Notes: generated by a model not told the origin, from the sequence alone. A DNA stretch of 44,330 nt from AC-37 sp045805345 (GCA_045805345.1 JBJMLK010000090.1:1-44330); one strand, 5' to 3'. Shown: positions 33,322 through 41,801, counted from the first letter of the stretch. Made by a program: numbers and translations.

Positions 33322-33741
33322 CTACCAGCCGTAGATGAGGGCGGAGGCCGGTGCGTCGGGGTCGTACTTGACGGTGATCTGCTTGCCCTCGGACAGCTCC
33401 TCGAGCTGCGCCGGGAGCATCGATTGGGAGATCGTCGTCTGGAACGGCTCGCCGCCCTCGGGGCGGTACGTCACGTCGATCTCGGTCTGCTGGCCGCCGC
33501 CCATGTCGGTCTGCCCGGTCGGGCGGATCGCGTGGATCACGCCCGGCGCCTCGACGCCTGACTGGGCGAGCTTCTGGGCGCGCTGCGCGTACGCGGCCTG
33601 AGCGGCCATGTCGCCCATGCCCGGCATGCTGGTGGCGCCGGCCGCCGCCGGAGGCATCCCCGCGCCCGCGGGCGGGGCGCCCGCTGCCGGGGCGCTGGCG
33701 GCGGCGTCCTTGGCCTGCCGCATCTTGTCTAGGAATCCCAC
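33322..33741 (-). CDS. Shorter paralogue of the SHOCT protein (beta domain only)
   Basis: A 139-aa product from GTG 33741, which has AGGAGG 5 nt upstream. An N-terminal helix (VGFLDKMRQAKDAAASA) and a Pro/Ala/Gly linker precede a beta domain with IRPTGQTDMGGGQQTEIDVT and ITVKYDPDAPASALIYGW. The V.YDPD / VKVDPNDP ending matches the neighbouring SHOCT protein, which suggests the same fold without a SHOCT tail. No signal peptide. The two probably work together, perhaps as a complex, but no function is known. Confidence 0.75.
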   Translation of the reverse strand: MGFLDKMRQAKDAAASAPAAGAPPAGAGMPPAAAGATSMPGMGDMAAQAAYAQRAQKLAQSGVEAPGVIHAIRPTGQTDMGGGQQTEIDVTYRPEGGEPFQTTISQSMLPAQLEELSEGKQITVKYDPDAPASALIYGW

Positions 33742-33822
33742 TCGGTCCTCCTGCTCGCTGGTCGGGGCGACCCTAACCGCGCCGGCGCGGGCGTGCAAGA
33801 AGCGCGGCATGCATGGGCCTAA

Positions 33823-34392
33823 TCACGAGGCCCGCTCGTACACCGCCACCTGCACGCCGTCCGGTCCGACCGTCCGCGCGTCGGCGAGCCCGAACTTCAG
33901 GCGGTCGATCCCGTCCGGGAACGCCCGCCGGCCGCGCCCGAGGATCGTCGGGAACACCATCAGGCGCAGCTCGTCCACCAGGTCGGCCTCGAGCAGCGCG
34001 CCCACGAGGGTGCCGCTGCCCGACACGAGAATGGTGCCGTCGGTCTCGTCCTTGAGCTTGGACACCGCCCCTGCGACGTCGCTCGAGATCACCGTGGTGT
34101 TCTGCCAGCTCGGGTCGGTGAGCGTGGTCGAGACCACGTACTTCGGGTCGTTGTTGAGCTTGTCGGCGAAGTCGCCCTCGCGCTCGGGCCACGCCGCGGC
34201 GAAGCCCTCGTAGGTCACGCGCCCGAGCAGCTGGACGTCGGCATCCATCAGCTCGTCGAGCTTGAACTTGTTGCCCTCGTCGCCGCGGTCGTACTCGAAC
34301 GTCCAACCCCCGTGCTCGTAGCCCTCGGCCCCACCCGGGTCCTCGAACACGCCGTCGATCGACACGAACTCAGTAACCACCAGCTTGCCCAT
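33823..34392 (-). CDS. Dihydrofolate reductase family (RibD C-terminal-like) protein
   Basis: A 189-aa protein of the DHFR/RibD-C fold: MGKLVVTEFVSIDGVFEDPG at the start, LLGRVTYEGFAAAWP near 55-70, TILVSGSGTLVGALLEADLV near 120 (NADPH-binding loop) and LGRGRRAFPDG near 153. Stand-alone members reduce unknown substrates and are not true folate or riboflavin enzymes unless clustered with those genes, which is not the case here. It uses ATG 34392 and lies alone between hairpin-like sequence and the paralogue pair. Confidence 0.93.
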   Translation of the reverse strand: MGKLVVTEFVSIDGVFEDPGGAEGYEHGGWTFEYDRGDEGNKFKLDELMDADVQLLGRVTYEGFAAAWPEREGDFADKLNNDPKYVVSTTLTDPSWQNTTVISSDVAGAVSKLKDETDGTILVSGSGTLVGALLEADLVDELRLMVFPTILGRGRRAFPDGIDRLKFGLADARTVGPDGVQVAVYERAS

Positions 34393-34459
34393 CTCCGCTC
34401 CCTTGTCGTAGTTCGTCCCTAAGACCCGCGCGCATCCGAAAACTGATCGCTCGGCGTCC

Positions 34460-34477
34460 CCGGGCGAATGCGCCCGG
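34460..34477 (-). terminator. Hairpin downstream of the 119-aa gene
   Basis: A perfect 7-bp stem CCGGGCG/CGCCCGG with loop AATG, which GTCC...GGAC may extend. It lies 127 bp past the 119-aa gene and 68 bp before the DHFR-family start, so it could terminate the former. No T-tract is present. Confidence 0.4.
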
Positions 34478-34603
34478 TGAGGACGCGTTACCGCGCTAGT
34501 GCGTGAGCTTGAGTTTGCCGCGGCACCCGGCGCACATCCTCCGACACCGACTGCTCCTCGGTCACGGAGTGAGACCGCCAGGCCGACGGGCGCGGGTGCC
34601 GCG

Positions 34604-34963
34604 TCAGCGCGCCGTGCCGGCGATCCACATCCCCGGCAGGGAGACCTCGCGCAGGTCCATCCCGCTCAGCTCGACCTGGGAGTACCCGTTGACCACCACC
34701 GTGAGCTGGCCGCCGCCCTCGTAGCGGCCGACGATCTCCTCGCTCTGGTAGGCGATCAGCACGCCCCAGGTCTCCGACGAGTCGCCGCCGATGTGGTTGT
34801 CGCCGAGGTCGACGAAGTCGAGCGGGCCGCGCTGGGGGACCGTGAGGGTCAGATTGCCGAGATCGCCGGACTTCCACTGCCCGCCGCCGGGCGGGATGAC
34901 CTCGTTGCCGCCCAGGAAGCCGATGCCCCACGGCGAGTTGTTGGTCACGCTCAGCTGATACAC
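34604..34963 (-). CDS. Hypothetical beta-rich protein
   Basis: A 119-aa protein without signal peptide (MYQLSVTNNSPWGIGFLGGN), beta-rich and Gly-rich, with DLGDNHIGGDSSETWGVLIA and LREVSLPGMWIAGTAR. The pattern resembles small carbohydrate-binding or aegerolysin-like beta sandwiches (SxTNNS at the N-terminus), but I cannot assign it. It is preceded by a divergent 148-bp region with the gluconate dehydrogenase-like operon on the other side. Confidence 0.65.
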   Translation of the reverse strand: MYQLSVTNNSPWGIGFLGGNEVIPPGGGQWKSGDLGNLTLTVPQRGPLDFVDLGDNHIGGDSSETWGVLIAYQSEEIVGRYEGGGQLTVVVNGYSQVELSGMDLREVSLPGMWIAGTAR

Positions 34964-35111
34964 GGTGGCTCCCTTGGTCGAGGTACGAGGCGCATCGTAA
35001 CCGCTGAGCGATCAAGAACCGAGAAACGCAGAGACCGCGCTTTTGCGCGATCCGCGGGAGCTCGCGAGCCGGTGCGACGGACCGCGGGCACCCGCTGTTA
35101 GGGTCCCGCGG

Positions 35112-35804
35112 GTGGAGACGGGCGGGGGTCTGTCACGCCGGGTGCTGTTGGAGCGAGCCGGTCTCGCAGGGCTGATCGCGGCCCTCGCGCCGCTTCCCGA
35201 TTTCCTCGCCGGCAAGGGGCTGCTGGAGCAGGCGCTGGCCGCCGAGTCCGACGTCACGCGCGACACGCTCAGCGCCCTCGTCGCGTTCTTCCTCCCCGGC
35301 GACGACGCGTACTCGCGCGCGCAGGGCGACAGGATCAAGGGGCCCGGCGGGATCGCCGCGGGCACGGTGCCGGCGTTCATCGAGGCGCTCGACCGCTTCG
35401 TGCCGATCGCCGTCTTCCCCAACAACAACACCAACCTGCCCGCGTCGGGCGGGGTCGCGACGCTGCTCAACTCCTATGCGCTCCAGGTCAACCCGGCGGC
35501 CGCGAACGGCGCCTTCCTCTCGCCGTTCGCCCGCCTCTCGAACAAGGAGAAGGCGATGGTGTTCGAGCGGCTCGAGAGCGACCCGGAGTACGACGGTACG
35601 GAGCTCAAGTTCGTCGGCGGGATCCTGCCGGGGTTCGTCACGTTCATGGCGTGGTCGGAGGTGGGCGTGATCAACTCCAAGCGCCGGGTCAGAAAGCGCC
35701 CGGTGGGCTGGCGGCTCTCGAAGTACGACGGTCCGGCGGAGGGCCACCCGGAGCTGAAGGGCTACTACCAGGGCCGCAAGCGAGTGCGCGGGAGCAGGCG
35801 CTGA
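35112..35804 (+). CDS. Tat-exported gluconate 2-dehydrogenase subunit 3-like protein
   Basis: A 230-aa protein with a twin-arginine-type signal (SRRVLLERAGLAGLIAALAP) after GTG 35112. The mature part, with PGGIAAGTVPAFIEALDRFV and LTTLLNSYALQVNP-like segments, fits the small subunit of membrane-bound FAD dehydrogenases, which piggybacks the catalytic flavoprotein across the membrane. It overlaps the GMC gene by one base (TGATG), as is usual for such pairs. No cytochrome c subunit is adjacent, so the electron acceptor is unclear. Confidence 0.85.
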   Translation: METGGGLSRRVLLERAGLAGLIAALAPLPDFLAGKGLLEQALAAESDVTRDTLSALVAFFLPGDDAYSRAQGDRIKGPGGIAAGTVPAFIEALDRFVPIAVFPNNNTNLPASGGVATLLNSYALQVNPAAANGAFLSPFARLSNKEKAMVFERLESDPEYDGTELKFVGGILPGFVTFMAWSEVGVINSKRRVRKRPVGWRLSKYDGPAEGHPELKGYYQGRKRVRGSRR

Positions 35805-37579
35805 TGCACGACGTGATCGTGATCGGCGCGGGCGGCGGCGGGCCCGTGGTGGCCAAGGAGCTGGCGGCGCGCGGGCTCGACGTGCTGCTGCTGGAGGCGG
35901 GGCCGCGCTTCGCGCACCCGGAGAAGCAGTGGCGCCACCTGGAGAACGACGCCAACAACCCGGTGACCGGCTACCTGCGCGTCGGCCCGTCGGACCGCAA
36001 GCGCTCGGCCTGGCTGCGCGAGGTGCCGCAGAACTCGTTCGTGTGGCAGGTGGCGGGCGTCGGCGGCACGACGCTGCACTACTACGGCAACAACCCGCGC
36101 GCATATCCGGGCGTGTTCCACGGCTACGACAAGGCGGACAGGAAGGCCTACGACCGCGCCCACGAGTTCCCGTTCACCTACAGGAGCTTCATCCCGTACT
36201 ACGAGTGGGTCGAGCACACGCTGCCCGTGCAGACCGCCGCGATGGGCACGAAGGAGGAGGTGTTCCTGCGCGGGGCCCACAGGATGGGCCTGCCGGTGCA
36301 GAAGACGAAGGACACCAAGCGCGCCTCGCACCGCCCGCAGGAGAACGCGATCCTCCAGCCCAAGGGCACCGCCGGGCGCACGAGCGACCCGCACAAGCTG
36401 CGCTACCCGCACGCGCGCGGGTGCACGTTCTGCGGCTTCTGCTTCCAGGGTTGCTACGAGCCGCGCGGCGCGCCGCGCAACCTCGCCGCCAAGCGCTCTA
36501 CCGACAACTCGTACGTGCCTATGGCGCTCACCGCCGACCACTGGCACAAGGGCGGCAGGCCGGTGAAGCTCGTCACCGACGCGTTCGTGACGAAGATCGT
36601 GACCGACACCAACGGCTCCGCGACGGTCGCGCGCGGCGTGACCTGGCAGGACAACCGCACGGGCGACACGCACACCGCGGAGGCCAAGGTCGTGGTCATG
36701 TCGGGCGGCTGCGTGGAGAACCCGCGACTGTGGTTCAACTCGGAGCTGCCGAACCCGAACGACTGGGTCGGTCGCGGCTTCACCGACCACTACTTCGACT
36801 GGGTGATCGGCGAGATGCCGCACTACACGGGCTCGTCGAAGGGGCCGGGCTCTGCCGCGCGAGTCGACTTCCCGGGCCGCGGCGGGCTCGAGAACGTCGG
36901 CCTGCCGCCGGCGCTCCAGGCGTTCTCCGCCAACTTCTCCGACGCCGGCATGGCCGGCCACTACCGCAACGACGCCGGCGTCGGCAGGGCCGGGGCCGAC
37001 ACGCTGGGCCGGATCGTCGGCAAGGACCTGCGCCGGATGATGCGCGACGTCGACCGCCTGCTGAACATCCTCGTGATCACCGACGACGACGTGGAGGCGC
37101 AGAACCGAGTCACGCTCGCCAAGCAGCTGCCGCCCGACGAGCACGGGGCGGTGCCCAGGGTGGAGTTCCACCACCGCAAGCGCTCGCGCCGCACCAAGTC
37201 GAACCGCGAGTTCATGACCCGCCGCGCGATCGAGCTGCTGCGCAAGGCAGGCGCCAAGAAGGTCCACCGCCTCGACTGGCCGCCGCTGATCCTGCACGTG
37301 CAGTCGACGATGCGGATGGGCGCGAATCCGGCCAACTCGGTGGTGTCCCCGTCGGGCGAGGCGCGCTTCGTGAAGCGGCTGTTCGTGGCCGACAACTCGG
37401 CGCTCTCGAACGGGATCGGCGGCCCCAACCCGACGCTCACCAGCCAGGCGCTGGCCACGCGCACGGCCGAGCACATCTTCGTCCGCTACTTCGGCGGCCA
37501 CCGCTGGGTGAACCACGAGAGTCCGGTGGTGTCGACGGACCGGCGCGTGACCCAGGGGCTGCACAGGCTCGGGCTGTAG
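35804..37579 (+). CDS. GMC-family FAD oxidoreductase (gluconate/sugar dehydrogenase-like)
   Basis: A 591-aa flavoprotein. The dinucleotide fold VIVIGAGGGGPVVAKELAAR is at the N-terminus, VAGVGGTTLHYYGNNPRAYP near 82-100 is the GMC signature 1 region, and the C-terminal HVQSTMRMG near 503 and GPNPTLTSQALA near 545 complete the substrate-domain catalytic area. A four-Cys motif CTFCGFCFQGC near 207-217 could bind an Fe-S cluster or form disulfides, as in some gluconate/fructose-type enzymes. It should oxidise a sugar or alcohol outside the membrane with help from the coupled Tat subunit. Confidence 0.9.
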   Translation: MHDVIVIGAGGGGPVVAKELAARGLDVLLLEAGPRFAHPEKQWRHLENDANNPVTGYLRVGPSDRKRSAWLREVPQNSFVWQVAGVGGTTLHYYGNNPRAYPGVFHGYDKADRKAYDRAHEFPFTYRSFIPYYEWVEHTLPVQTAAMGTKEEVFLRGAHRMGLPVQKTKDTKRASHRPQENAILQPKGTAGRTSDPHKLRYPHARGCTFCGFCFQGCYEPRGAPRNLAAKRSTDNSYVPMALTADHWHKGGRPVKLVTDAFVTKIVTDTNGSATVARGVTWQDNRTGDTHTAEAKVVVMSGGCVENPRLWFNSELPNPNDWVGRGFTDHYFDWVIGEMPHYTGSSKGPGSAARVDFPGRGGLENVGLPPALQAFSANFSDAGMAGHYRNDAGVGRAGADTLGRIVGKDLRRMMRDVDRLLNILVITDDDVEAQNRVTLAKQLPPDEHGAVPRVEFHHRKRSRRTKSNREFMTRRAIELLRKAGAKKVHRLDWPPLILHVQSTMRMGANPANSVVSPSGEARFVKRLFVADNSALSNGIGGPNPTLTSQALATRTAEHIFVRYFGGHRWVNHESPVVSTDRRVTQGLHRLGL

Positions 37580-37601
37580 CCCGCGGGTCTAGGATCGCTG
37601 C

Positions 37602-38498
37602 GTGAAGGTCCTCGTCACGGGGGCGAGCGGGTTCCTCGGTCACGCCGTCTGCGCCGAGCTGCGTGAGCGCGGCCACGACGTCGAGGCGCTGGTGCGCCGG
37701 CCCGGGTCTGAGCCCGCCGGCACGCGCGCGGTGGCGGGCGACCTGGCCGACGGCGACGCGCTCGCGCGCGTGCTCGACCAGGCGCGGCCCGACTGCGTGA
37801 TCCACCTGGCGGCCGAGATCGCGTCGCAGCGCGACGAGGGCAGGATCCACGAGGTGAACGTGGAGGGCACGCGCCGGCTGCTGGACGCATGCGCCGCGGC
37901 CGGCGGGCCGCGCTTCGTGTTCGCCTCGACGGTCGTGACGGGCGACGCGCGCGGCGCCGAGCTGAGCGAGGAGTCCGAGCTGCCGGTCGAGACCGCCTAC
38001 GGCCGTTCGAAGCAGGAGGGCGAGGCGCTCGTCCGCGAGTCGGGCCTCCCGAACGTGATCGTGCGGCCGAGCCACGTGTACGGACCGGGCGGCTGGTACG
38101 CCGAGGAGTTCGTCAAGCGGCTACGGCAGCCAGGTCGCTTCGCGGTGGTAGGCCGCGGCGACAACTGGTGGGACGTGGTGCGTGTGGAGGACGTGGCCGC
38201 CGCTTGCGTGTCGGCGGCCGAGCGCGGCCCGTCGGGCTCCGTGTACCACGTGGTGGACGACGAGCCCATCCGCTACTTCGACTTCGTCGCACTCACGGCG
38301 CAGGCGCTCGGCGTGGGGAGGCCGCGCAGGATCCCGGTGGCGCTCGCGCGCCTCGTGGCCGGTCGCGACCCGATTGCCGCCGTGGTGCGCTCCGCGCGCA
38401 GCCGCAACGATCGGGTCAGGGCCGAGCTCGGCTGGGCGCCGCGCTACCCGACCGCGAAGGAGGGGGTTCCCGATGCCGTCGCCCGGCTCGGCGCCTGA
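37602..38498 (+). CDS. NAD-dependent epimerase/dehydratase (extended SDR)
   Basis: A 298-aa extended short-chain dehydrogenase. The nucleotide-binding motif is VLVTGASGFLGHAVCAEL at the N-terminus, and the active-site YxxxK is AYGRSKQEG near 130, with the upstream VFASTVVTGD supplying the serine/threonine position and PSHVYGPGGW following. The enzyme would modify a nucleotide-sugar or related substrate. GTG 37602 is 22 bp after the GMC gene, so they may be co-transcribed. Its end overlaps the next gene by 26 nt. Confidence 0.92.
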   Translation: MKVLVTGASGFLGHAVCAELRERGHDVEALVRRPGSEPAGTRAVAGDLADGDALARVLDQARPDCVIHLAAEIASQRDEGRIHEVNVEGTRRLLDACAAAGGPRFVFASTVVTGDARGAELSEESELPVETAYGRSKQEGEALVRESGLPNVIVRPSHVYGPGGWYAEEFVKRLRQPGRFAVVGRGDNWWDVVRVEDVAAACVSAAERGPSGSVYHVVDDEPIRYFDFVALTAQALGVGRPRRIPVALARLVAGRDPIAAVVRSARSRNDRVRAELGWAPRYPTAKEGVPDAVARLGA

Positions 38499-38844
38499 GG
38501 GCCACGCCCCGTTCGCGCTCTTCAACCGCACCGGGAACCGGGTGGTGAGCGGCCTGGTGCGAACGCCGGTGCTGCACCGCCTGGTGAGCGGCCGGATCGC
38601 CCTGATCACCGTCACGGGCCGGCGCAGCGGCCGCCAGTTCACCTTCCCGGTCTTCTACACGCAGGACGGCGACCGGGTCACGATCGAGGTCGGCTGGCCC
38701 GAGCGCAAGGTCTGGTGGCGCAACCTGCGCGACGGCGGCGAGGTGCGGATGCGCCTGCGGGGCACCCAGCGAACCGGCCACGCGCAGGCGCACGGCGACG
38801 TGCGCGCTGGCGTGACCGTTCGCGTGGCTCTCGCCCCGCTCTAG
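38473..38844 (+). CDS. DUF385 / nitroreductase family deazaflavin-dependent-like protein
   Basis: A 123-aa split-barrel protein. FNRTGNRVVSGLVRTPVLHR near 15 and LITVTGRRSGRQFTFPVFYT near 42 match the DUF385 group, some of which use F420 to reduce nitro compounds or quinones. ATG 38473 has GGAGG about 8 nt upstream and lies inside the end of the epimerase gene. The gene is shorter than the usual 140-150 aa because the C-terminal strand is missing, so activity is uncertain. Its stop shares CTAG with the convergent secreted-protein gene. Confidence 0.8.
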   Translation: MPSPGSAPEGHAPFALFNRTGNRVVSGLVRTPVLHRLVSGRIALITVTGRRSGRQFTFPVFYTQDGDRVTIEVGWPERKVWWRNLRDGGEVRMRLRGTQRTGHAQAHGDVRAGVTVRVALAPL

Positions 38845-39254
38845 CCGATCTTCGTCTTCCCGAACTCCACGCGGAAGTCGACGGTGCGGCCCGTAGCGGT
38901 CTCGGTGAACTGGAGCTGCACGCGGCTGCTCGTGCCCGCGCCGTTGCTCTTGACCACGTAGGTCCAGCCGGGCGCCAGGTCGACGTGGTCGAGGCGCAGG
39001 TATCCGGCCGGGTAGCTGCGGACCCAGACGCAGCCGCCGCCGCTCGCCTCGTTGGCGAATACGGTGGAGCCGTCGTCGAGCTGGACGACCCACGGGCCGT
39101 CCTGCGGGCAGTAGCTGGCGGTGGTCGTGGTGGTGGTGGCGGTGGTTCCGCCACCACCGCTGCCACTGCCACCGTTGGCCATGGCGGAGGGCGCGGCGAT
39201 GGCTGCCACCGTGAGTGCGGCGGCCGTGATGGTGTTCAAACGGGTACGAGACAT
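38841..39254 (-). CDS. Small secreted protein, candidate target of the two-component system
   Basis: A 137-aa exported protein. The signal peptide MSRTRLNTITAAALTVAAIA ... PSAMA is followed by a Gly/Ser/Thr-rich linker and a beta-rich mature domain (CPQDGPWVVQLDDGSTVFAN, CVWVRSYPAGYLRLDHVDLA, RVEFGKTKIG). No family is recognised. ATG 39254 has AAGGAG 6 nt upstream. The palindrome GGTCCTAGGACC lies 72 bp upstream, as it does for the secreted gene at 41331, and the gene is adjacent to the kinase on the other strand. Confidence 0.8.
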   Translation of the reverse strand: MSRTRLNTITAAALTVAAIAAPSAMANGGSGSGGGGTTATTTTTTASYCPQDGPWVVQLDDGSTVFANEASGGGCVWVRSYPAGYLRLDHVDLAPGWTYVVKSNGAGTSSRVQLQFTETATGRTVDFRVEFGKTKIG

Positions 39255-39273
39255 TGATGCTCCTTGCGAGTCG

Positions 39274-39279
39274 AGATAA
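39274..39279 (-). promoter_or_regulatory. Possible -10 element of the 137-aa gene
   Basis: TTATCT read on the minus strand lies 47 bp from the palindrome at 39327 and about 20 bp from the ATG. No -35 is clear. This spacing would suit a regulator binding at about -60 as an activator. Confidence 0.25.
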
Positions 39280-39314
39280 CGAGACCAAGCCTGGGCGAGT
39301 CCGGGTCGCGGTCG

Positions 39315-39338
39315 CAATTGGACATGGGTCCTAGGACC
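39315..39338. promoter_or_regulatory. Palindromic operator candidate, copy 1
   Basis: The perfect 12-bp palindrome GGTCCTAGGACC is at 39327-39338, and the preceding 12 bp (CAATTGGACATG) resemble copy 2 at 41865-41888 (20 of 24 identical). The neighbouring 24 bp on the left also align (15 of 24), with no gaps. It sits upstream of the 137-aa gene and at the start of the kinase gene, so it could control both. Confidence 0.65.
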
Positions 39339-40634
39339 GCCCCGGCGTCGGTGCGGTCCGAGGTCGCGAAGTTCGCGATCGCGGGCCTGGCGGCGCTGGT
39401 CGTGCTGGCGGTGGTCGGTTGGCTGCTGCTGTCCCGGGTCACCCGGGACGAGGCGGTGAACGACGCCAAGCGCCTGACCGAGGTCGCGGCGCGAGCGGCG
39501 GTCGAGCCCGTCCTCACCGACGGCGTGGCCCGCGGCGACCCCGCGGCGCTGGCGCGGCTCGATCGCGTCGTGCGCACGCGGGTCCTCGACAGGGACGTCG
39601 TGCGCGTGCGGATCTGGGACGCGAGCGGCCGGATCGTCTATTCCGACCGGCGCGAGCAGATCGGGCGGCGCTACGTGCTCGGCGCCGACGACAAGGAGAT
39701 CCTCGAGGAGGGCGGCGTCGACGCGGAGATCAGCGACCTCACGCGGCCCGAGAACCGCTTCGAGCGGCGTTTCGGCAAGCTGCTCGAGGTGTACCTCGCC
39801 GTGCGCACGACCGGGGGCAAGCCGCTGCTGTTCGAGACCTACCAGCGCTACGACGCCGTCACGGCGAAGGGAGCCGACCTGCTCAGGGCGTTCCTGCCGG
39901 CGCTGCTCGGCGCGCTGATCGTCTTCGAGCTCATCCAGCTTCCGCTGGCGCGCCGGCTGGCGCTGCGCGTCCGGCGGGGCGAGGAGGAGCGGGTGGCGCT
40001 GCTCCAGCGCGCGCTCGACGCCTCCGACCTGGAGCGGCGGCGGATCGCCGCCGACCTGCACGACGGCACGGTTCAGGAGCTGGTGGCCGCCTCGTACGGC
40101 CTGGCCGCCGCGCGCGAGCGCCTCGGGCCGGACGGCGGCGAGGCTGCCATGGCGCTCGACTCCGCCGCCGGGACGACGCGCAAGGCCGTGGGGGAGCTGC
40201 GCAGCCTGCTCGTGGACATCTACCCGGCGCGCCTGCGCGAGGCCGGGCTCCCGAGCGTGCTGGCGGATCTCGCGGACCAGGTCGAGCAGCGCGGCATCGC
40301 CACGCGCGTGCAGGCGCAGCCCGACCTCGACCTGCCCGACGACGTGGCGGCGCTCCTCTACCGCACCGCGCAGGAGGCCGTGCGCAACGCGCTCGAGCAC
40401 GCCGAACCGAGCGAGGTCGAGATCCGGCTCACCTCCGACGACGGGCACGCGACGCTCCTCGTGGAGGACGACGGCCGGGGGTTCCCGCCCGAGCAGGCCC
40501 TCGCCCGGCGCGAGGAGGGGCACTTCGGCCTGCGACTGCTCGCCGATCGTGTGCACGACGCCGGCGGCACGTTCGAGATCGACTCGAAGCCCGGGCGCGG
40601 CACCTGCGTCTGCGCGGAGGTGCCGATCGCGTGA
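39324..40634 (+). CDS. Sensor histidine kinase (NarL-pair, HisKA_3 type)
   Basis: A 436-aa membrane kinase. It has an N-terminal helix (FAIAGLAALVVLAVVGWLLL), an extracytoplasmic sensor of about 140 residues (IWDASGRIVYSDRREQIGRR), a second helix near 190-210 (LPALLGALIVFELIQLPLAR), the phospho-acceptor block IAADLHDGTVQELVA with His near 246, and an ATPase domain with EDDGRGFPPEQA and GHFGLRLLADRV. ATG 39324 touches the palindrome; GTG 39351 is an equally reasonable start and would leave the palindrome in the promoter. The kinase should phosphorylate the regulator encoded next. Confidence 0.94.
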   Translation: MGPRTAPASVRSEVAKFAIAGLAALVVLAVVGWLLLSRVTRDEAVNDAKRLTEVAARAAVEPVLTDGVARGDPAALARLDRVVRTRVLDRDVVRVRIWDASGRIVYSDRREQIGRRYVLGADDKEILEEGGVDAEISDLTRPENRFERRFGKLLEVYLAVRTTGGKPLLFETYQRYDAVTAKGADLLRAFLPALLGALIVFELIQLPLARRLALRVRRGEEERVALLQRALDASDLERRRIAADLHDGTVQELVAASYGLAAARERLGPDGGEAAMALDSAAGTTRKAVGELRSLLVDIYPARLREAGLPSVLADLADQVEQRGIATRVQAQPDLDLPDDVAALLYRTAQEAVRNALEHAEPSEVEIRLTSDDGHATLLVEDDGRGFPPEQALARREEGHFGLRLLADRVHDAGGTFEIDSKPGRGTCVCAEVPIA

Positions 40635-41275
40635 TCCGCGTCGTGCTCGTCGACGACCACCGGATGGTGCGCGAGGGCCTCTCGCAGCTCCTGAGCGCGG
40701 CCGACGACATCGAGGTGGTCGCGACGGCCGGCGACGGGGAGGGGGCCGTCGCGGCGGTGGCCGAGCAGGGGCCCGACGTGGTGCTGATGGACCTGTCGAT
40801 GCCGAACGTCGACGGGATGGAGGCGACGCGCCGGATCACCGCCGCCGACCCCGAGGCGCGCGTCGTGGCGCTCACGTCGTTCTCCGACGCGCCGCAGGTG
40901 CTCGGAGCGTTGGACGCCGGCGCCGTCGGCTACCTGCTGAAGGACGCGACCCCGGACGAGCTGCGCAATGGCGTGCGGGCGGCGGCGCGAGGCGAGTCGC
41001 CGCTGTCGCCCAAGGCCGCGGGAGCCCTGGTCGCGTCGCGCGCCGAGGGGCAGGGCCCGGTGCAGCTGAGCCCGCGTGAGCGGGACGTGCTCGCGTGCGT
41101 GGCTCAGGGCCTGCCGAACAAGCTGATCGCGCGGCGCCTCGAGATCAGCGAGAAGACCGTGAAGGCGCACCTGACGAGCATCTACCAGCAGATCGGTGTG
41201 AGCGACCGCACGCAGGCCGCGCTCTGGGCACAGCGGAACGGCCTGGGCGGCGGCGCGGACGCGCCGCCCACATAG
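40631..41275 (+). CDS. NarL/LuxR-type response regulator
   Basis: A 214-aa regulator starting at GTG 40631, overlapping the kinase stop (GTGA). The receiver has VVLVDDHRMVREGL at the N-terminus and phospho-acceptor Asp in VVLMDLSMPNVDG near 54, with YLLKDATPDEL near 102. The C-terminal LuxR helix-turn-helix shows LSPRERDVLACVAQGLPNKL and ISEKTVKAHLTSIYQQIGVS. Such regulators bind short palindromes as dimers, which fits GGTCCTAGGACC at 39327 and 41877. A strong hairpin follows the stop. Confidence 0.96.
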   Translation: MIRVVLVDDHRMVREGLSQLLSAADDIEVVATAGDGEGAVAAVAEQGPDVVLMDLSMPNVDGMEATRRITAADPEARVVALTSFSDAPQVLGALDAGAVGYLLKDATPDELRNGVRAAARGESPLSPKAAGALVASRAEGQGPVQLSPRERDVLACVAQGLPNKLIARRLEISEKTVKAHLTSIYQQIGVSDRTQAALWAQRNGLGGGADAPPT

Positions 41276-41280
41276 CGACG

Positions 41281-41321
41281 CGTCCTGCCCTGATCCCGCC
41301 TACCGGGACCAGGGCAGGACG
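41281..41321. terminator. Bidirectional terminator hairpin
   Basis: Arms 41281-41298 and 41304-41321 form an 18-position stem with a single A-C mismatch and a 5-nt loop CCTAC. It lies between the convergent stops of the response regulator (41275) and the secreted gene (41331). Confidence 0.85.
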
Positions 41322-41330
41322 AATCGGGCC

Positions 41331-41801
41331 TCAGGCGTCGTCGCCGCCGCGGTTGCGGTGCTGACCGCTGTCGTCGCCGGCCTCGCTGCCGGCCGGGTCG
41401 ACGCCGTTGTCGTCGCCCACGTCGTGCGTGGCCGGGTCGTCGACGCCGTTGTCGTCGCCGGCCTCGTGGCCCGCCGGCTCATCCGTCTGGCCCGCGGGAC
41501 GGCTCGCGCCGTTGTCGTCCGCCGCGTGCTTCGCGCCGTCGTCCGCGCGGCGCGCGCCGGCCGTGTGCTTCTTGGGCTTCTTGCACTTCCTGGCCGCCTT
41601 CGCCGACGCCGACGCGCCGGCCTTGGCCTTCTTGCACTTCTTCGGCTTCGACTTGTGGTTCGCACCGTCGTCGGCGCCGGAATGGCGCACGTGGCCGGCC
41701 GGGTCGTCGGCGCCCTGTCGCGCCATCGCCGCGCCCGAGCCGAGCGCCAGCAGCGCCGTCGCCGCCAGTGCAGTCATGAATGAGATCGTCCGTCGTGTCA
41801 T
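41331..41801 (-). CDS. Secreted repetitive charged protein, candidate target of the two-component system
   Basis: A 156-aa exported protein from ATG 41801 (GGGAGG 6 nt upstream). The signal is MTRRTISFMTALAATALLAL. The mature part has a basic Lys/Ala/Cys section (KPKKCKKAKAGASASAKAAR) and a repetitive acidic C-terminus built on GDDNGVDDPATHD and similar units. It is not a known enzyme and could bind metal, nucleic acid or polymer. The palindrome lies 75 bp upstream, in the same place as for the gene at 38841. Confidence 0.75.
   Translation of the reverse strand: MTRRTISFMTALAATALLALGSGAAMARQGADDPAGHVRHSGADDGANHKSKPKKCKKAKAGASASAKAARKCKKPKKHTAGARRADDGAKHAADDNGASRPAGQTDEPAGHEAGDDNGVDDPATHDVGDDNGVDPAGSEAGDDSGQHRNRGGDDA

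Noticed and set aside
34496..34537. 13-residue minus-strand frame with a CxxC motif (MCAGCRGKLKLTH)
   Set aside because: GGAGG touches its ATG with no spacer and nothing else supports translation; probably chance.
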